From Glycocaulis sp050485565 (GTDB taxonomy: Bacteria; Pseudomonadota; Alphaproteobacteria; Caulobacterales; Maricaulaceae): 64,000 nt of DNA. Positions 17,337 to 27,691 of this stretch are shown piece after piece (the first letter of the stretch is position 1; each line of letters opens with the position of its first letter). The notes beneath the pieces are model-generated. The model worked only from the letters and a program-made list of their open reading frames with translations. It had not been told where the DNA came from and searched no databases. Location of the stretch: assembly GCF_050485565.1 (NCBI RefSeq), contig NZ_JBJHBQ010000007.1, forward strand, positions 1-64,000, read 5' to 3'. The position numbers and the translations under genes are program-made.

Positions 17337-18368
17337 GTGGCCAGCACCCCGCCCTCACAAGGTCTAACCTACGCCTCTGCCGGGGTGGATATCGATGCCG
17401 GTGACGCGCTGGTCGAAGCGATCAAGCCGCTGGCGAAATCCACCGCCCGGCCCGGCGCGGCGGCAGACCTTGGCGGGTTTGGCGGCGCGTTTGATCTCAA
17501 GGCCGCTGGCTTCAACGACCCGATTTTGGTCTCCGGCACGGACGGGGTGGGCACCAAGCTGCGCCTCGCCATCGATACCGGCGTTGTCGACACGGTCGGC
17601 ATCGATCTCGTTGCCATGTGCGTCAATGACGTGCTGGCGCAGGGCGCTGAGCCTTTGTTCTTCCTCGACTATTTCGCCACCGGCAAGCTCGATCCGGCGC
17701 GCGGCGCGCAGATCGTCAAAGGTATTGCCGCAGGCTGCCGCCTTGCCGGATGCGCGCTTATTGGCGGGGAAACGGCCGAAATGCCGGGCATGTATGAGGG
17801 CGAGGATTTTGATCTCGCTGGCTTTGTCGTCGGCGCGGCCGAGCGTGGCAATCTCCTGCCCCGCGAAGCCGACATGGTGGCCGGTGATGTGCTGATCGGG
17901 CTCGCCTCCTCCGGCCCGCACTCCAACGGCTATTCGCTTGTGCGCCGCGTGATCGAGCACGCAGGTCTGAAATTCGACAGCGAAGCCCCCTTCGCGCCGG
18001 GCAAAAAACTCGGCGAAGCCCTGCTGGAGCCGACCCGCATCTATGTGAAATCCCTGATGCCATTGGTGCGCGCCGGGAAAATCAAAGGCCTCGCCCACAT
18101 CACCGGCGGCGGGATCACCGAGAACACGCCGCGCATGCTCCCCGATCACCTTGGCTTTGAAGTCGATTACGACAGCTTTGAGCGCCCCGCCGTCTTCCGC
18201 TGGCTGGAAAGCGCGGGCGGGATCGCGGAAAGCGAAATGCGCCGCACCTTCAATTGCGGCATCGGCATGATCGCCGCTGTCGCCGCCGAAGACGCAGAAA
18301 ATGTGCTCGCTGCTCTCAAAGACGCAGGCGAGACGGCCTCTGTCATCGGCCATCTGACCGCGAAATGA
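17337..18368 (+). CDS. purM: Phosphoribosylformylglycinamidine cyclo-ligase (AIR synthetase)
   Basis: A 343-aa PurM catalysing the fifth step of purine synthesis (FGAM to AIR). LTYASAGVDIDAGDALVEAIKPL opens the protein. LVSGTDGVGTKLRLA and GIDLVAMCVNDVLAQGAEPLFFLDYFATG are the ATP/Mg region, followed by GGETAEMPGMY and GLASSGPHSNGYSLVR. The GTG at 17337 with an upstream GGAG gives the standard length; a TTG-initiated frame at 17271 would add 22 unrelated residues. purN overlaps the stop by 3 bases. Confidence 0.95.
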   Translation: MASTPPSQGLTYASAGVDIDAGDALVEAIKPLAKSTARPGAAADLGGFGGAFDLKAAGFNDPILVSGTDGVGTKLRLAIDTGVVDTVGIDLVAMCVNDVLAQGAEPLFFLDYFATGKLDPARGAQIVKGIAAGCRLAGCALIGGETAEMPGMYEGEDFDLAGFVVGAAERGNLLPREADMVAGDVLIGLASSGPHSNGYSLVRRVIEHAGLKFDSEAPFAPGKKLGEALLEPTRIYVKSLMPLVRAGKIKGLAHITGGGITENTPRMLPDHLGFEVDYDSFERPAVFRWLESAGGIAESEMRRTFNCGIGMIAAVAAEDAENVLAALKDAGETASVIGHLTAK

Positions 18369-18943
18369 TCGCGAAGACGCCGATTGCCGTCCTCATCTCC
18401 GGGCGCGGATCGAACCTGCAATGCCTGATCGATGCCTGCGCGGCGGACGACTACCCCGCCCGTATCGTCGCGGTCATCTCCAACCGGCCCGGCGCCTATG
18501 GGCTGGAGCGGGCGCGACAGGCGGGCATCTCGGCAATCGCCATCGACCACAAGGCCTTTGAGAGCCGCGAGAGCTTTGAAGCGGCACTCGACGCGGCCTT
18601 GCGCGAAGCGGGCGCAGAGTTCGTCTGCCTTGCCGGTTTCATGCGCATCCTGACGGAAGGCTTCGTCAACGCCTGGGAAGGGCGGATGATCAATATCCAC
18701 CCGTCCCTGCTGCCGAAATTCAAGGGCGTGGACACCCATGCCCGCGCGATCGAGGCGGGCGAGAGCGAGCATGGCTGCACCGTCCACTGGGTCACGCCCG
18801 GCATGGATGAAGGCCCGACTATCGCTCAGGCGCGCGTGCCGGTCCTGCCCGGCGATACGCCGGAGACGCTCGCCGCGCGCGTGCTGGTGGAAGAGCACCG
18901 GCTCTATCCGGAAGCGCTGAAACTGGCTTTAGGAAAGGCGTAG
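18365..18943 (+). CDS. purN: Phosphoribosylglycinamide formyltransferase
   Basis: A 192-aa GAR transformylase using 10-formyl-THF. AVLISGRGSNLQCLIDA is the phosphate-binding N-terminus. MINIHPSLLPKFKGVDTHARAIEAG holds the catalytic Asn-His region, and HWVTPGMDEGPTIAQARV the catalytic Asp. The ATG overlaps the purM TGA, indicating coupled translation. The TAG stop at 18941-18943 is followed in the same frame by the conserved N-terminus of ArfB (see that entry). Confidence 0.95.
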   Translation: MIAKTPIAVLISGRGSNLQCLIDACAADDYPARIVAVISNRPGAYGLERARQAGISAIAIDHKAFESRESFEAALDAALREAGAEFVCLAGFMRILTEGFVNAWEGRMINIHPSLLPKFKGVDTHARAIEAGESEHGCTVHWVTPGMDEGPTIAQARVPVLPGDTPETLAARVLVEEHRLYPEALKLALGKA

Positions 18944-18946
18944 AGC

Positions 18947-19354
18947 ATCACTGATGACATCATCCTTGATGAGAGCCTGATAACCGAGCGCTTCGTGAAA
19001 GCGTCCGGGCCGGGCGGTCAGCACGTGAACAAGACCGCCAGCGCGGTCCAGTTGCGCTATGACGTCTATGCCAGCGCCCTAGATCCCGCCATCAAGCAGC
19101 GCCTCGTCCGCCTGGCGGGCAGCCGCATGACGCAGGACGGCGTGCTGATCCTGCATGTCGAAGATCACCGCTCACAGGAGCGCAATCGCGCAGAGGCCCG
19201 CGCCCGCCTGATACGCCTGATCCGGCAGGCCAGCCGCAAGCCCAAGCCGCGCATCAAGTCCCGCCCGTCTTTAAGCTCGATCAAGCGCCAGAAAGACGCC
19301 AAGGCGAAGAAGGGCCAGACCAAGGCGCTGCGGAAAAAGCCGGGGATCGATTAG
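18947..19354 (+). CDS. arfB: Peptidyl-tRNA hydrolase ArfB-like (alternative ribosome rescue), start codon unclear
   Basis: A GGQ-domain release-factor homologue that rescues stalled ribosomes by hydrolysing peptidyl-tRNA. ASGPGGQHVNKTASAVQLRYD carries the catalytic GGQ, and the C-terminal tail is very basic (KRQKDAKAKKGQTKALRKK), as needed to enter the empty mRNA channel. The conserved N-terminus ITDDIILDESLITERFVK is in frame but has no ATG, GTG or TTG before it. A strong AGGAAAGG lies 8 bases before an ATC at 18947, given here as the start. The first orthodox codon is GTG 18995, which would cut most of the first strand. The purN TAG is in the same frame just upstream. Confidence 0.75.
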   Translation: MTDDIILDESLITERFVKASGPGGQHVNKTASAVQLRYDVYASALDPAIKQRLVRLAGSRMTQDGVLILHVEDHRSQERNRAEARARLIRLIRQASRKPKPRIKSRPSLSSIKRQKDAKAKKGQTKALRKKPGID

Positions 19355-19413
19355 GGGGCGGAGGTGTCCAGCGTTCATTACCGACCTGCCTTTAGCAGAG
19401 ATGAGAGAAACGT

Positions 19414-19526
19414 TTGTCATCCTCCGGCCGAGCGTGAGCGAGGTCCGGGGGACCCATGCCTGCAAAGAACGATCATGCTCGAAGGCCAGAGGCATGGGTG
19501 GCCCGGACAAGCCGGGCCATGACAAT
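19414..19526. repeat. Palindromic intergenic repeat
   Basis: An imperfect long hairpin begins TTGTCATCCTCCGGCC and ends GCCGGGCCATGACAA. An inner inverted pair, CCCATGCCT and AGGCATGGG, folds the middle. The wording (TCATCCTCCGGCCGAGCG, GGTCCGGGGGACCCATG) resembles dispersed intergenic repeats in alphaproteobacterial genomes. It fills most of the arfB-soxR gap and may terminate both converging transcripts. Confidence 0.6.
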
Positions 19527-19548
19527 GATGGGCCGCAGGTGGAAGCGC

Positions 19549-20007
19549 TCACCCCTCCAGCAATCTCGCGCCCGGCCCTTGGCTGGCCAACGCATCGCCC
19601 GGATTGCGCAAGGGGCAGTCCGTCATGGACAGGCACCCGCAGCCAATACAGCCCTCCAGCTCGTCTTTGAGCTGGGCGAGCGCAACGATACGCGCCTCCA
19701 GAGCGTCCCTCCACACCGCCGAGAGCTTCGCCCAGTCAGCCGCATTGGGCGTGCGCCGGGCCGGCAGGGCATCAAGCGCCGCCGCGATTTCCGCCAGCGG
19801 CACCCCTGCGCGCTGCGCCACGCGGATCACGGCGACCCGGCGCAATACATCGCGGCCATAGCGGCGCTGGTTTCCGCTCGTACGGCTGCTGGCGATCAGC
19901 CCTTTTGTCTCGTAAAAGTGCAGGCTGGAGACGCTGACCCCGGCGCGGGCGGCCAGTTCGCCAACGCTCAAGCCGCGCACCGGTCTGACCTTCTTCATGG
20001 ACGACAT
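19549..20007 (-). CDS. soxR: Redox-sensitive MerR-type activator SoxR
   Basis: A 152-aa MerR-family regulator. The winged HTH (LSVGELAARAGVSVSSLHFYETKGLI) is followed by the dimerisation helix. The 2Fe-2S cluster motif C-x2-C-x-C-x5-C is complete at Cys120, Cys123, Cys125 and Cys131, which identifies SoxR over other MerR proteins. In non-enteric bacteria SoxR responds to redox-cycling compounds and often controls transporters. A near-perfect sox box lies 16 bases upstream of the start, between it and a divergent ABC exporter gene. The nine-base alternative start (19998) is also possible. Confidence 0.93.
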   Translation of the reverse strand: MSSMKKVRPVRGLSVGELAARAGVSVSSLHFYETKGLIASSRTSGNQRRYGRDVLRRVAVIRVAQRAGVPLAEIAAALDALPARRTPNAADWAKLSAVWRDALEARIVALAQLKDELEGCIGCGCLSMTDCPLRNPGDALASQGPGARLLEG

Positions 20008-20022
20008 GTCATTTGCCTTTGA

Positions 20023-20040
20023 CCTCAACTTAAGTTGAGA
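20023..20040. promoter_or_regulatory. SoxR binding site (sox box)
   Basis: CCTCAACTTAAGTTGAGA is an 18-bp palindrome with one mismatch and has the CCTCAA-N6-TTGAGG layout of the E. coli soxS operator. It lies between soxR and the divergent ABC exporter and is the likely control point for one or both genes. Confidence 0.85.
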
Positions 20041-20117
20041 TTTTAGAACGCTTCGGGCCGACACGGCAAATCGTCCCTTTAACCCCGCCCGCCGGGGCTC
20101 GCCCACAAGGTTTTTTG

Positions 20118-21971
<1,854 letters not shown>

Positions 21972-21982
21972 GAGAACGGACA

Positions 21983-22012
21983 AAAAAGCCCGGCATCGCT
22001 GCCGGGCTTCTT
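21983..22012 (+). terminator. Rho-independent terminator, probably bidirectional
   Basis: The stem GCCCGGCA (21988-21995) pairs with TGCCGGGC (22000-22007) around a 4-base loop. AAAAAA precedes and TTCTTTC follows, so it can end the ABC exporter transcript and the converging aspartic-protease-like gene, whose last codons it overlaps at the edge. Confidence 0.85.
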
Positions 22013-22849
22013 TCAGTCCTGCCGGGGCGAGAGCCAGATGGCGCTCTCGGCGAAATCGACAATCAGGTAAAACCGTGTCAACAGGCCCAGCCCGATATTG
22101 GCGCTGCCCGCCTCGCTCTCGCGGGGATCGATCTCTGCCTCCACCATATCGAATACAGCGCCGGCCACGTCCACGCTGCGCACTTCCAGCACGCGCCGGT
22201 CAACGGCCCCGCCAATGCCACCGCCAGAGCGGAGTGTCTCCGCCCGACCGTCAAGCAGGCCAACAGCCTCCGCGGCAGTGGCGTCGAGCAGCAGCGCGCC
22301 TCTGTTTCCGGTATCGAAATCAGCCAGAACCGTCTGACCCTCGATAGTGATCTCGAACGCCATGATGCCGTCGCGGGACACCAGGGCGCGGCGTGCCCCG
22401 TCCGGCTCCCCGGCCCGGTCCATCCGGCACACCTGGCCCGCATCGAAATCAATGGCGAGGCGGGAGGCGTCGAACACTTCCCGGCCGAGTATCGCAGGGA
22501 CCGGACGCCCGATAAGGCGCTGTGAAATATCCGACAGGTCCATGACGGCAATGACGGAGTCAGCCAGCTCGAGCCCCGCCGCGCCGATAGTGACGCCCTG
22601 CACCAGACCGGCGCTTACGGTTGCCGCGCCGGTGCCACGGGCCTCTACGTTTTCTGCTTCACCGTGGACGGCGCGCGCGGCAAAGGCGAGATCGACGACA
22701 GTGATTTCCGAGCCGGAATCAAACAGCGCCTCTGTGGCAACGCCATTGATTGTGATGTCCGTCCAGACCCGGCCGTCAAGGACGCGCAGATCGCTGCACG
22801 TCCCGGCGGAGAGCTGGAGGGAAAGGCCGAGTACAAATGCGGTAAACAT
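22013..22849 (-). CDS. Retropepsin-like aspartic protease family protein, two-domain, exported
   Basis: A 278-aa protein with a short signal sequence (residues 1-16). The catalytic motif occurs twice: LFDSGSE (Asp44, then Ser in place of Thr) and ADFDTGNRG in the second half. VPAILGREVF and IGLGLLTRF are the hydrophobic-hydrophobic-Gly segments that accompany each lobe. The two copies suggest an internally duplicated, pepsin-like single chain, as in several bacterial periplasmic proteins. Peptidase activity is not proven; some relatives are inactive. Converges on the ABC exporter gene. Confidence 0.72.
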   Translation of the reverse strand: MFTAFVLGLSLQLSAGTCSDLRVLDGRVWTDITINGVATEALFDSGSEITVVDLAFAARAVHGEAENVEARGTGAATVSAGLVQGVTIGAAGLELADSVIAVMDLSDISQRLIGRPVPAILGREVFDASRLAIDFDAGQVCRMDRAGEPDGARRALVSRDGIMAFEITIEGQTVLADFDTGNRGALLLDATAAEAVGLLDGRAETLRSGGGIGGAVDRRVLEVRSVDVAGAVFDMVEAEIDPRESEAGSANIGLGLLTRFYLIVDFAESAIWLSPRQD

Positions 22850-22882
22850 GGCGATCCGCCTTTCCCTTTATGTGGCAGCCAG

Positions 22883-23305
22883 CTACCCCACCAGCTCCAG
22901 TCCGGCGAAGAAATAGGCAATTTCCTCGGCGGCCGTTTCCGGGGCGTCGGAGCCGTGTACCGAATTTGCTTCGATGGATTCGGCAAACACCTTGCGGATC
23001 GTGCCTTCATCGGCATTGGCCGGGTTGGTGGCGCCCATGACGGTGCGGTATTTGGCAATCGCGTCTTCGCCCTCGAGCACTTGCACGACGACCGGGCCGG
23101 AGGTCATGAAGGACACCAGATCGTTGAAGAAGGGGCGTTCGCGGTGCACGCCGTAGAAGGTCTCGGCCTGCGCTTTCGTCATGTGGATGCGCTTCTGGGC
23201 GATGATGCGAAGGCCCGCATCCTCGATCAGGGCGTTGATCTTGCCGGTGAGGTTTCGCTTGGTCGCGTCGGGCTTGATGATGGAGAAGGTGCGTTGCAGC
23301 GCCAT
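22883..23305 (-). CDS. ndk: Nucleoside diphosphate kinase
   Basis: A 140-aa NDK that equalises NTP pools through a phospho-His intermediate. TFSIIKPDATKRNLTG, YGVHRERPFF, VMGATNPANADEGTIR and the active-site NSVHGSD with His117 are all present. The ATG at MALQRTF was chosen; upstream in-frame sequence is non-homologous. It is divergent from the ABC-F gene. Confidence 0.97.
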   Translation of the reverse strand: MALQRTFSIIKPDATKRNLTGKINALIEDAGLRIIAQKRIHMTKAQAETFYGVHRERPFFNDLVSFMTSGPVVVQVLEGEDAIAKYRTVMGATNPANADEGTIRKVFAESIEANSVHGSDAPETAAEEIAYFFAGLELVG

Positions 23306-23403
23306 GGTTTTGATGTCCCTTGAATGAAAGCTGGGGAGGTGAGGTTTGGCGCGGCTTATAGCGGCGCTTTTACCTGCCAGCAAGCCGTGCTACGCGGCGC
23401 TTC

Positions 23404-25290
23404 ATGCTGCATATCAACGACCTCACCTACCGCATTGAAGGGCGCATCCTGTTTGATCAGGCCACGCTCTTCCTGCCGGCCAAAACCAAGATGGGCCTTG
23501 TCGGGCGCAATGGCACCGGCAAGTCGACCTTGCTGCGCCTGATACGCGGCGAGGTGAGCCCGGAGAGCGGCGATATCCGCATCCAGCCGGGCATGCGCAT
23601 GGGAAGCGTGGAGCAGGAAGCGCCGGGCGGTCCGGTCTCCATTATCGATTTTGTACTCGCCGCCGATACCGAACGCGCAAGCCTGCTGGAAGAGGCTGAA
23701 ACCGCCACCGACCCCACCCGCATTGCCGATATCCAGACCCGGCTGGCCGATATCGACGCGCATTCAGCCGAGGCGCGCGCCGGCGCGATCCTGCACGGGC
23801 TGGGCTTCTCCAACGAGGAGCAGCAGCGCCCCTGCTCGGCCTTCTCCGGTGGCTGGCGCATGCGTGCCGCGCTCGCTGCGACGCTCTTTGCCCGGCCCGA
23901 CCTTCTGCTGCTGGACGAGCCGACCAACTATCTGGATCTGGAAGGCGCGGTGTGGCTGGAAAACTATCTGCAGAAATTTCCCGGCTCGGTGCTGCTGATT
24001 TCGCACGACCGGGGGCTTTTGAATGCCTCCATCGATATGATCGCGCACCTGAAAGATGCCCGGCTCACCGTCTGGGATGGCGGCTACGACCAGTTTGAAA
24101 AGCAGCTTGCCGAGCGCCAGCGCCTGACCATGAAGCTGGTTGAAAAGCAGGAGGATGAGCGCCGCCGCCTGCAAGCCTTTGTCGACCGATTCAAGGCCAA
24201 GGCCACAAAGGCCAAACAGGCCCAGTCGCGCGTGAAGCGGCTGGAGAAAATGCAGCCCGTGGCCACTTCGGTGGCCGATCCGGTGGCCCCTTTCGACCTG
24301 CCGATTGCCCCGCGCCGCATGGCCAACCCGCTGGTGCGCCTGGACGGCGCGGCGACCGGCTATGATGAGGATACGATCATCCTCAGGAACATGGATCTGC
24401 GCATCGATGTCGATGACCGGATCGGCCTTCTGGGCCGCAATGGCGCGGGCAAATCCACCTTCGCCAAGCTGCTGACCGGGCAGATACCGGTGCTCGCTGG
24501 CGCCATGCGCATGCACAAAAAGCTGGGAATCGCCCATTTCGCGCAGCACCAGATCGACGCGCTGCATCCGGACACCTCTGCCTACCAGCACATTCTCGAA
24601 CTGATGCCGGATGCGACCGAGGCCCAACGCCGCGCGCGCCTTGCCCGTTTCGGCCTGCCCGGCGACCGCCAGGAAACCCCCGCCAAAGACCTTTCAGGCG
24701 GGGAGAAGGCGCGCCTTTTGATGAACCTCATCAGCTTTCACGGCGCGCATCTTCTGATTCTCGACGAACCGACGAACCATCTCGACATGGATAGCCGCGC
24801 CGCTTTGATGGATGCGCTCAACGCCTATGAGGGCGCCGTCATCCTGATCAGCCATGACCGCCATCTGATCGAGGCGTGCGTCGACCGGCTGTGGATTGCC
24901 GAAGGCGGCACGGTGAAGCCCTATGAGGGCGATATGGACGAGTACCGCAAGCAATTGCTGCGCCCTGATACGGACGCCAGTGCACGCGGGAAAGCCAAAC
25001 CCGACGCCAAGCTGGAGCGCCGCCGCGATGCCGCCGAAGCGCGCTCAAAGCTCAAACCGCTCAAAGCCGAGGCGGACAAATGGGAGCGCGAGGCGGAGCG
25101 CCTCAAGGGCGTGCTTGCCACCATCGACAAGGGGTTGGCCGTGCCGGGCCTGTGGGAGAAAGACCCGAACCTTGCCGCCGAGCTGACAAAGAAACGCGCC
25201 CGCGCCGAAGAGCTGATCGACGCGGCCGAGATGAAATGGCTGGAAGCCGACGAAGCCTACGAACAGGCCCGCGAGGCGGCTGGGGTTTAG
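23404..25290 (+). CDS. ABC-F family ribosome-associated ATPase
   Basis: A 628-aa cytosolic protein with two ATPase domains and no membrane segments, as in ABC-F translation factors (Uup/YheS type). The first domain has GRNGTGKS, SGGWRMR and LLLLDEPTNYLD. The second has GRNGAGKS, LSGGEKAR and LLILDEPTNHLD. The charged linker between them (about residues 235-300) is the P-site tRNA interaction motif. The C-terminal coiled-coil (residues about 540-625), rich in Lys, Glu and Ala, resembles the Uup/YheS tail. The specific subfamily is not fixed. Confidence 0.9.
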   Translation: MLHINDLTYRIEGRILFDQATLFLPAKTKMGLVGRNGTGKSTLLRLIRGEVSPESGDIRIQPGMRMGSVEQEAPGGPVSIIDFVLAADTERASLLEEAETATDPTRIADIQTRLADIDAHSAEARAGAILHGLGFSNEEQQRPCSAFSGGWRMRAALAATLFARPDLLLLDEPTNYLDLEGAVWLENYLQKFPGSVLLISHDRGLLNASIDMIAHLKDARLTVWDGGYDQFEKQLAERQRLTMKLVEKQEDERRRLQAFVDRFKAKATKAKQAQSRVKRLEKMQPVATSVADPVAPFDLPIAPRRMANPLVRLDGAATGYDEDTIILRNMDLRIDVDDRIGLLGRNGAGKSTFAKLLTGQIPVLAGAMRMHKKLGIAHFAQHQIDALHPDTSAYQHILELMPDATEAQRRARLARFGLPGDRQETPAKDLSGGEKARLLMNLISFHGAHLLILDEPTNHLDMDSRAALMDALNAYEGAVILISHDRHLIEACVDRLWIAEGGTVKPYEGDMDEYRKQLLRPDTDASARGKAKPDAKLERRRDAAEARSKLKPLKAEADKWEREAERLKGVLATIDKGLAVPGLWEKDPNLAAELTKKRARAEELIDAAEMKWLEADEAYEQAREAAGV

Positions 25291-25294
25291 GTGC

Positions 25295-25585
25295 CTACCC
25301 GCAGGCAACGCGCTCCACGCGGCCATCATCGCCAATGACAACATTCATCCGGTCCGGCCGGTAATCCATCGTCACGGCATCGCCCCGCCCATACATGCGG
25401 TAGGGAACGGGCAGGGTCGAGGTATCGACCTCGTCACGCAGCTGGCCGACAAGCAGCTGGAACTGCTGGGCAGGACACTCGCGCCCCTCGGAGAGGTCAA
25501 CCACATCATTCTCGGTCGTACCATCGGCGGTAGCGCAGGCGGCCAGCATGGCCAGCGAAGCAAAGGCGGCGGCGTATCGGATCAT
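25295..25585 (-). CDS. Lipoprotein of the peptidase inhibitor I78 family
   Basis: A 96-aa lipoprotein with lipobox LAAC (Cys17). The mature part fits the I78 serine-protease-inhibitor family: Cys in GRECPAQQFQLLVGQ, then VPYRMYGRGDAVTMDYRPDR and DGRVERVACG with a C-terminal Cys that could pair with the first. It would sit in the periplasm or outer membrane. Its start overlaps the holC stop by 4 bases, so it is read from the holC transcript. Confidence 0.8.
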   Translation of the reverse strand: MIRYAAAFASLAMLAACATADGTTENDVVDLSEGRECPAQQFQLLVGQLRDEVDTSTLPVPYRMYGRGDAVTMDYRPDRMNVVIGDDGRVERVACG

Positions 25586-26031
25586 CCCTGTTTCTCCCAG
25601 CGTCCCTGATCGGACTGTTTCCAGTAGGATACCGTCGTTCCCGACTTTTTCATGGCGGACCACAAAGACCGCGCGCCCTGCTTGGCCGCGTCATCGCTGT
25701 CCTCGAACAGCACGATAACGCGATTCCACTCCTCAAGGTTGCCCGGATCAACGCCGCCAAGACAGAACAGCATGTCTGCCTGGTTCACATTGCGGGTTTC
25801 GGTGGAGATCAGCACCGGCTGGCGCGGCGCATGGGGCTCGTTATCGCGCCCGTGCGGCAGGAAGCTTTCATCACGAAATGTCCAGAGCTGCGTGTCCAGA
25901 CTGGCGGCCGTTTCGTCATCGGGCGCGACCACAAGCGCACGCGAGCCGCGCTCCAGCACCTTTTGGAGCAGGCCGGGCAGGACATCGCCCACACCGGCCT
26001 TCTCCAGATGATAGAACCAGAGCTCGGCCAT
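25582..26031 (-). CDS. holC: DNA polymerase III chi subunit
   Basis: A 149-aa HolC, the clamp-loader subunit that contacts SSB. LWFYHLEKAGVGDVLPGLLQKVLERG at the start, the FLPHGRDNEPHAPRQPVLI block and RVIVLFEDSDDAAKQGAR match the family. It follows pepA by 12 bases, the usual pepA-holC order, and overlaps the I78 inhibitor gene downstream. Confidence 0.92.
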   Translation of the reverse strand: MAELWFYHLEKAGVGDVLPGLLQKVLERGSRALVVAPDDETAASLDTQLWTFRDESFLPHGRDNEPHAPRQPVLISTETRNVNQADMLFCLGGVDPGNLEEWNRVIVLFEDSDDAAKQGARSLWSAMKKSGTTVSYWKQSDQGRWEKQG

Positions 26032-26043
26032 TAGCGCGCGCTA

Positions 26044-27516
26044 TCAGCTCTCGTAGAAATCGCGGACGAAACGGTCGAGCACACGCACGCCATAACCCGT
26101 CCCGAAAGCCGGCAGGCGTGGGTCCTTGGACCCCGCATACATGGCCGTTCCGGCGATATCCATATGCACCCACGGCTTGTCGTTGACATAGCGCTGCAGG
26201 AACACCGCACCGGCAATCGAGCCGGCATTGCGGCCCTGGCCGAGATTTTTCATGTCGGCGATATCACTGTCGATATGACGGTCATATTCCGGCCCGATGG
26301 GCAGGCGCCACACCCCTTCGTCCGATGCCTTGCCCGCCGCGTAGAGCCGGTCAGCCAGCTTGTCATCATTGGAGAAAATGGCAGCGTGCTCATGGCCGAG
26401 CGCAACCAGCACCGCGCCGGTCAGCGTGGCCAGATCGATGATGAAGGCCGGGTCAAGCTTCTCTTGCGTGTACCAGAGCGCGTCAGCGAGTACGAGGCGG
26501 CCTTCGGCGTCGGTGTTCAGTATCTCGATGGTCTGGCCAGACATGGAGGTGACCACATCGCCGGGACGCTGGGCGTTGCCGTCGGGCATGTTTTCCACCA
26601 GAGCGACGACGCCGACCGCATTGACTTTCGCCTTGCGGCCCGCCAGCGCGCGCATCAGGCCGACCACGGCAGCAGAACCGCCCATATCGCCCTTCATATC
26701 TTCCATGCCGGCTCCGGGCTTGAGTGAGATACCGCCCGTATCAAAGGTCAGGCCCTTGCCGACAAAAGCGAGCGGCTTGTCGCCCTCCTTGCCGCCATTC
26801 CAGCGCATGATGGCGAGCTTCGCTTCGCGTACCGAGCCCTGGCTGACACCCAGAAGCGCGCCCATGCCGAGCTTCTTCATCTGGGCTTCGCCCAGTATCT
26901 CAACTTCCAGACCTTCCTTCTCCAGCTTTGAAATACGCTTGGCGTACTCCTCCGGATGCAGGATGTTCGCCGGTTCCATGACGAGATCGCGGGCCAGCTT
27001 CACGCCTTCTGCCACCGCTTCCCAGCTCTTCCAGGCCTTCTTGGCGGCCTTGTCGTCTGCCGCCACAATCTCGACTGATGTCAGGGACGGCTTTTTGTCG
27101 GCCTTCAGCTTGGTGCGGTACTGGTCAAACCGGTAAGCGGCCATCGTCGCGCCCAGAGCCGCGCGCGAAGAAAGCTCACCATCCTCGGCATCGATGTGAA
27201 CCGACAGGGTCTGCGTGCCGCCCAGCAGAAGCTGCTTGACCGCCGCCGCAACAGCTTTCTCGTACACATTGCCGTTCGCGGACTTTTTCGAACCCAGCCC
27301 GAACAGGACAATCCGCGCGGCCTTGACGCCAGACGGAGCTGCAATTTCCAGCACCTGACCAGCATCACCGGTAAAGCGCGAAGCCTTGATGGCACGCGTG
27401 ATGCTGCCGCCGCTTGCCTCCTCAAGCGCCTTGGCCGATGGCGACAGGCTCGCCTTCTCGTAAACGGCGACGGCCAGCGCATCGCCGGAGGGCTTCGACG
27501 AGAACTTGATATGCAT
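26044..27516 (-). CDS. pepA: Leucyl aminopeptidase (M17)
   Basis: A 490-aa cytosolic M17 metallopeptidase. The signature NTDAEGRLVLADAL is intact. LAFVGKGLTFDTGGISLKPG supplies metal ligands and the catalytic Lys, and MKGDMGGSAAVV follows. Length is standard. It is first of the pepA-holC-I78 group and is divergent from lptF, with a promoter region of about 175 bases between. Confidence 0.96.
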   Translation of the reverse strand: MHIKFSSKPSGDALAVAVYEKASLSPSAKALEEASGGSITRAIKASRFTGDAGQVLEIAAPSGVKAARIVLFGLGSKKSANGNVYEKAVAAAVKQLLLGGTQTLSVHIDAEDGELSSRAALGATMAAYRFDQYRTKLKADKKPSLTSVEIVAADDKAAKKAWKSWEAVAEGVKLARDLVMEPANILHPEEYAKRISKLEKEGLEVEILGEAQMKKLGMGALLGVSQGSVREAKLAIMRWNGGKEGDKPLAFVGKGLTFDTGGISLKPGAGMEDMKGDMGGSAAVVGLMRALAGRKAKVNAVGVVALVENMPDGNAQRPGDVVTSMSGQTIEILNTDAEGRLVLADALWYTQEKLDPAFIIDLATLTGAVLVALGHEHAAIFSNDDKLADRLYAAGKASDEGVWRLPIGPEYDRHIDSDIADMKNLGQGRNAGSIAGAVFLQRYVNDKPWVHMDIAGTAMYAGSKDPRLPAFGTGYGVRVLDRFVRDFYES

Positions 27517-27691
27517 GGAATTCCTTTCTGAACGACACGTCCCGGCAGGGCTGCCAGCCGCCCCGGAGCACCATATGAGCGCCGGGTGGCCGAACTGCGG
27601 GAATTTGGCTGGCTTTAGTGGTATCCGATATGAAGCCGGGGTAGAAGTCTGTCGTCACACAGAAGACCGCAAGGGCCGGGCCTGCATCCCA

